Shown here: positions 61,217 to 64,000 of the stretch, in pieces
Position numbering within the stretch: position 1 is the first letter of the stretch
Layout: every line of letters starts with the position of its first letter
Source of the DNA: Chaunax sp. Z400
Lineage: Eukaryota > Chordata > Actinopteri > Lophiiformes > Chaunacidae
Assembly: GCA_037577475.1 (NCBI GenBank)
Contig: CM075202.1
Coordinates: 4,445,501-4,509,500, forward strand
DNA: 64,000 bases
Reading direction: 5' to 3'
Program-made: the position numbers and the translations under genes
Notes under the pieces: model-generated
Database searches by the model: none
What the model was told of the DNA's origin: nothing
Seen by the model: only the letters and a program-made list of their open reading frames with translations

Positions 61217-61675
61217 TGTTAAGCACAGGGGACTGAAGGCAATGTGTGCAGCCAGGCAGCCGCAGGGAGAGAACCAATCCAATCAGCTGTAATGGAGTCA
61301 GAGGTCAGTGTTCACTCCTGCAAAATTGCTATGGCTAACTGCCTGAGCAGGAGACATCGAGCTAAAATCCACGTGAACACAAACACATAGTGTCGATCAG
61401 TCACTCTCTCAGCAGCTGTAGTATATCCTGGTAACAAGAAGTGAACACATGTGTGGGTGTCAAATACAAATATAACGAAACAGAGAGAGCAGGCAGAGAG
61501 GAAGAGATGTTTTATGCCTTTGGTCCACTGGTGGAAAACATACAACCACAAATTATTGGGACATTGGTGGTTAAGAATGATGGTTATTGACCTTCTACTC
61601 TGTGAACCAACCTAGTGAGCAAAAAGCAAGTTTGATTTCTACCACATGTTGCATTAAGCTTGTTGGTCATCGATA
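61217..61675. other. non-coding stretch
   Basis: No gene or repeat recognised. Confidence 0.5.
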
Positions 61676-61790
61676 GGGTTGGGCATCGAGAACCGGTTCC
61701 AAATTGGAACCAGCTTCAAAACGTCAATTCCATCGAAATCGTTAAGAAATTTCACTTTCGATTCTGCGCATCAGTTCCTGAATAAATTTC
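61676..61790 (+). mobile_element. hAT-like DNA-transposon end ('TAGGGTTGGGCATCGAGAACC')
   Basis: The start TAGGGTTGGGCATCGAGAACC and the following GGTTCCAAATTGGAACC (61695-61711, 8-bp inverted arms) are typical of a widespread fish DNA-transposon end. The matching right end and target duplication were not found. Confidence 0.5.
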
Positions 61791-62450
61791 ACTCCTGCTC
61801 AAGTTAAGTTTCAGTTTCCGTGGTGGTGACATGCAGGCTTCCGTAGGTCGGATGGGTACTTCTAGCCATGCACCTGTACCAAAATGATTTCGTGCCATGG
61901 AGGATGCACAACTAGCATGACTAAACAGCTTGGCCTGCACGGTGTAGAGGTGTAGAGAAGAAAACTGCGAGTCGAAACTCAAAGAAAAGATGCTGTGTGG
62001 GGTGATTAATTTAAAGGTGTGGAGATTTTGCCCATTAGTGTGGCTATATAAAGTAAAATGAGTAATTCCATGTTTTTATTTGTGCATCATACTCCACTAC
62101 AACATGCACACATTGAAGACGACGGGTCTCGGATGCACGTTGCACGTTCATCGTTCATCGTTTAAACTGGTAACACGCCAAGAAATGTAGGAATGCACTG
62201 CCAAAACTCAGGGAAACCAAGACCTCAAGTCAAATCATGTCAACATGGATGCAAGAAATGCAGACTTTAGAAATACTTAAAACTTTGGCTCGACACACAA
62301 TCTAAAAGTATCTATTCATCTGATGCATTTTTAGCCCTAAAGGATTTAAAGTGTGTTGTTTAGAAGACATGGGGATTTTTCCTTCCTATCTGATATATTT
62401 GGATACGATTCTCAGCTCAAGCGGCACATATTAGTCACATCTCAGATATC
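61791..62450. other. non-coding stretch
   Basis: No gene recognised. It may contain the interior of the element starting at 61676. Confidence 0.4.
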
Positions 62451-62685
62451 ACAGCATGTCCTGCTCCACATAGTCACTCAGAGAACATTTTATTTCTATT
62501 GTGCCGACTGATTGATCATTGAATGTTAATTCTTCCTGGTAGGTTCTACTCTCACCATCCACTTTTCCCTGACAAACATTATCACTATAAAGGGATACAT
62601 GACATTTGTATGTGCAGTTTCCTGCCAAACCACACCTATAGCTCTGATATTTGTGGAGCCTTGAATTGCAGGATACAGTTCTAGC
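62451..62685 (-). CDS. candidate terminal exon, cysteine-rich, unidentified
   Basis: On the minus strand a frame of about 78 codons runs from a possible acceptor (GATTGATTGCAG, cut near 62684) to a TGA at about 62452. Its product has six cysteines, a potential N-glycosylation site (NCT) and ends in an acidic SDYVEQDML. Spacing of Cys with Tyr and IEIKC recalls a small extracellular domain, but I recognise no family. Against it: an in-frame stop lies just upstream, the pyrimidine tract is weak, and open frames of this size occur by chance in this window. Confidence 0.2.
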
Positions 62686-62949
62686 TGCAATCAATCATTC
62701 AATATCGCTGATGGGAAGAAGGAGGAATGAATGTACGCGGCTCTAAATGACTGCTTTTGTGTTCATATGACATGGCATTGAATCCTTCTTTGTTTCGCTT
62801 GTTATGTTGCACTAATTGAAGAAAGAAGTGAAAACAGTCCTTTGGGAACTGACAGGAGGGACGCACAGCCTCACGACGGCCTCGACTCTACTGTGTTTGC
62901 GCCGGGAAAAAGCAACAAGAAAAACCTTTCAGGATACATGTGTTATAAT
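62686..62949. other. non-coding stretch
   Basis: An E2F-like TTTGCGCCGGGAAA lies at about 62897-62910. No gene recognised. Confidence 0.4.
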
Positions 62950-63780
62950 CATTACCTTTTTTCCCTCAAGCCAAACCGCGCGGTAAAAATAACCCTTGTC
63001 AATAGTCCCCGGCCAGACCACAATATCTGTTCCCATTCTGAGCTATGATTACTGAGCATCGGCACACAAGAGAGCTCATTCTGTTCAGACACAATACCCA
63101 GAGGCATCAGGCAGCAGGGCGGCTGAGCTCACGCTGCTCTCATCCACTTTGCCTCTGAGGGTCCGCGAGTTAAAGACTGTCACGTAATTAGACACAACAC
63201 TGTCATGATGTACGTCGTGTCTAATTATGATGTGGACACCCATTGGCAGCCTGATCCGCTCCCTTCATTTTGAGCTTTAACTCTGACTTTGTTGACTTGT
63301 CCACTCTCACTTTCTTCGATTTCAAGGCATTAAATGTGGCTCCTTTATTGTTTATAATTAAAAACACATTTTGCTCAATTTCCCTTTTTTTTTTTTTACC
63401 ACAAGTAGTGAGTAAAGGAGAAGAAGCTTTTTCTTTTTTCCTTCTTAAGAGCAACAAGGACCTTTCTGCCCAAGGGTGTCAATTTGGCGTGATTTAAAAC
63501 TACATTTGGATTAATGAGGAGAAAACAGCATTGGAGGCTTTTTATGAGGTGCTTAAGGGACAAATGGTCTGTTATTTCCAAACTGTCTTATCATTTATCA
63601 GGGAGCTAGTCCTTAAAGTACCTCAGCAGAGGTGCGAACACAAGGCCGCAGAACACATACTTGAAGATTCCCCTTGGTTGGACGCTGCGTTAGAGCTTCA
63701 ATGTCGACCGCATATCGTGATTTAAAATTCGGAAAATTAAAATCCAATAGGCGGTGTAATTGATCCTGAAAAATCTTTTG
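62950..63780. promoter_or_regulatory. repeat-free block with inverted TAATTA sites; candidate enhancer
   Basis: More than 800 bases without recognised transposons apart from one T12 run near 63387. TAATTAGACACAAC (63185-63198) and GTCGTGTCTAATTA (63214-63227) are inverted copies matching at 13 of 14 positions, placing two homeodomain-type cores face to face. The texture is that of vertebrate conserved non-coding elements, but conservation itself cannot be seen here. Confidence 0.35.
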
Positions 63781-64000
63781 TGCTGCTCACAGCGGATAAG
63801 TGAAAGAGACAGGCAGATTCCCAGTGAGAGGCAGTGGGGATAAAAATCGATAGGTCTCAGCATCTATTAGCAGCGCAGGAGATGGAGTGATATGAAAGAA
63901 AGACAGGTAAGAGGGACAGACGGCTCAACAAGGCAGTGCTAGGTCAGGTAATGAGGCTGACGGGGAGGCAGGGATGTAGAGAAACCGGTAGAAATTGGGC
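63781..64000. other. non-coding, purine-rich end of window
   Basis: A/G-rich DNA from about 63800 to the edge. No gene recognised. Confidence 0.5.

Overview
This window looks like non-coding nuclear DNA from a ray-finned fish, most likely a teleost. The evidence is the mix of long uninterrupted (CA/GT)n and (AG)n microsatellites, AT-rich single-copy DNA depleted in CpG, and scattered decayed copies of repeat families typical of fish: Tc1-like transposons, hAT elements, L2-type LINE 3' ends, tRNA-like SINEs and one 5S rRNA-derived SINE. No bacterial or viral gene organisation is present. The species and chromosome cannot be named from the sequence. I see no complete protein-coding gene. Nearly all open frames are short, overlap in several frames, or run through simple repeats, so they are not listed as genes.

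Layout. Positions 1 to about 23,300 are mostly single-copy-looking DNA with large microsatellites (AG at 4743, AC at 7889, TG at 8431, GT at 19249), purine- or pyrimidine-biased tracts and few recognisable transposons (old repeats at 9381 and 12388, an L2-like tail near 18100). A block near 13,560-13,910 carries a SOX/POU-like composite site. A promoter-like patch with an X-box-like sequence, GC box and CCAAT box lies at 20,730-20,930. At 23,400-24,420 there is the only CpG-rich island of the window. It contains two weak candidate first coding exons pointing away from each other, each followed by a good splice donor. This is the best candidate for a real gene start, possibly a bidirectional promoter.

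From 24,600 onward transposon debris is common. A Tc1 transposase 3' end abuts a SINE that was itself split by a 210-bp insertion flanked by 9-bp direct repeats (24,600-25,475). Further on come a composite of a 5S rRNA-derived piece and a SINE body (27,690-27,870), a four-unit tandem array of a dispersed fish repeat (32,785-33,505), a ZBED5/hAT-like transposase relic (36,469-36,960), a Tc1 terminus (42,783), a full-head SINE (44,618), an internally deleted Tc1 copy (48,940-49,707), and a complete 367-bp hAT-type MITE with an 8-bp target duplication (50,658-51,024). The series ends with an L2 3' tail (59,170), a second Tc1 transposase relic (60,765) and a hAT-like terminus (61,676). The right end (about 57,640-57,960 and 62,950-63,780) is free of recognised repeats and has the look of conserved regulatory DNA, including an inverted pair of TAATTA sites.

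No genes can be seen working together. If the CpG island is a promoter, most of this window would be introns and flanking DNA of one or two genes whose other exons lie outside or were not recognised. I found no evidence for a new biological system. The most checkable novelties are the nested insertions, the 5S/SINE composite, the CpG island with its divergent start codons, and one small cysteine-rich candidate exon at 62,451-62,685.
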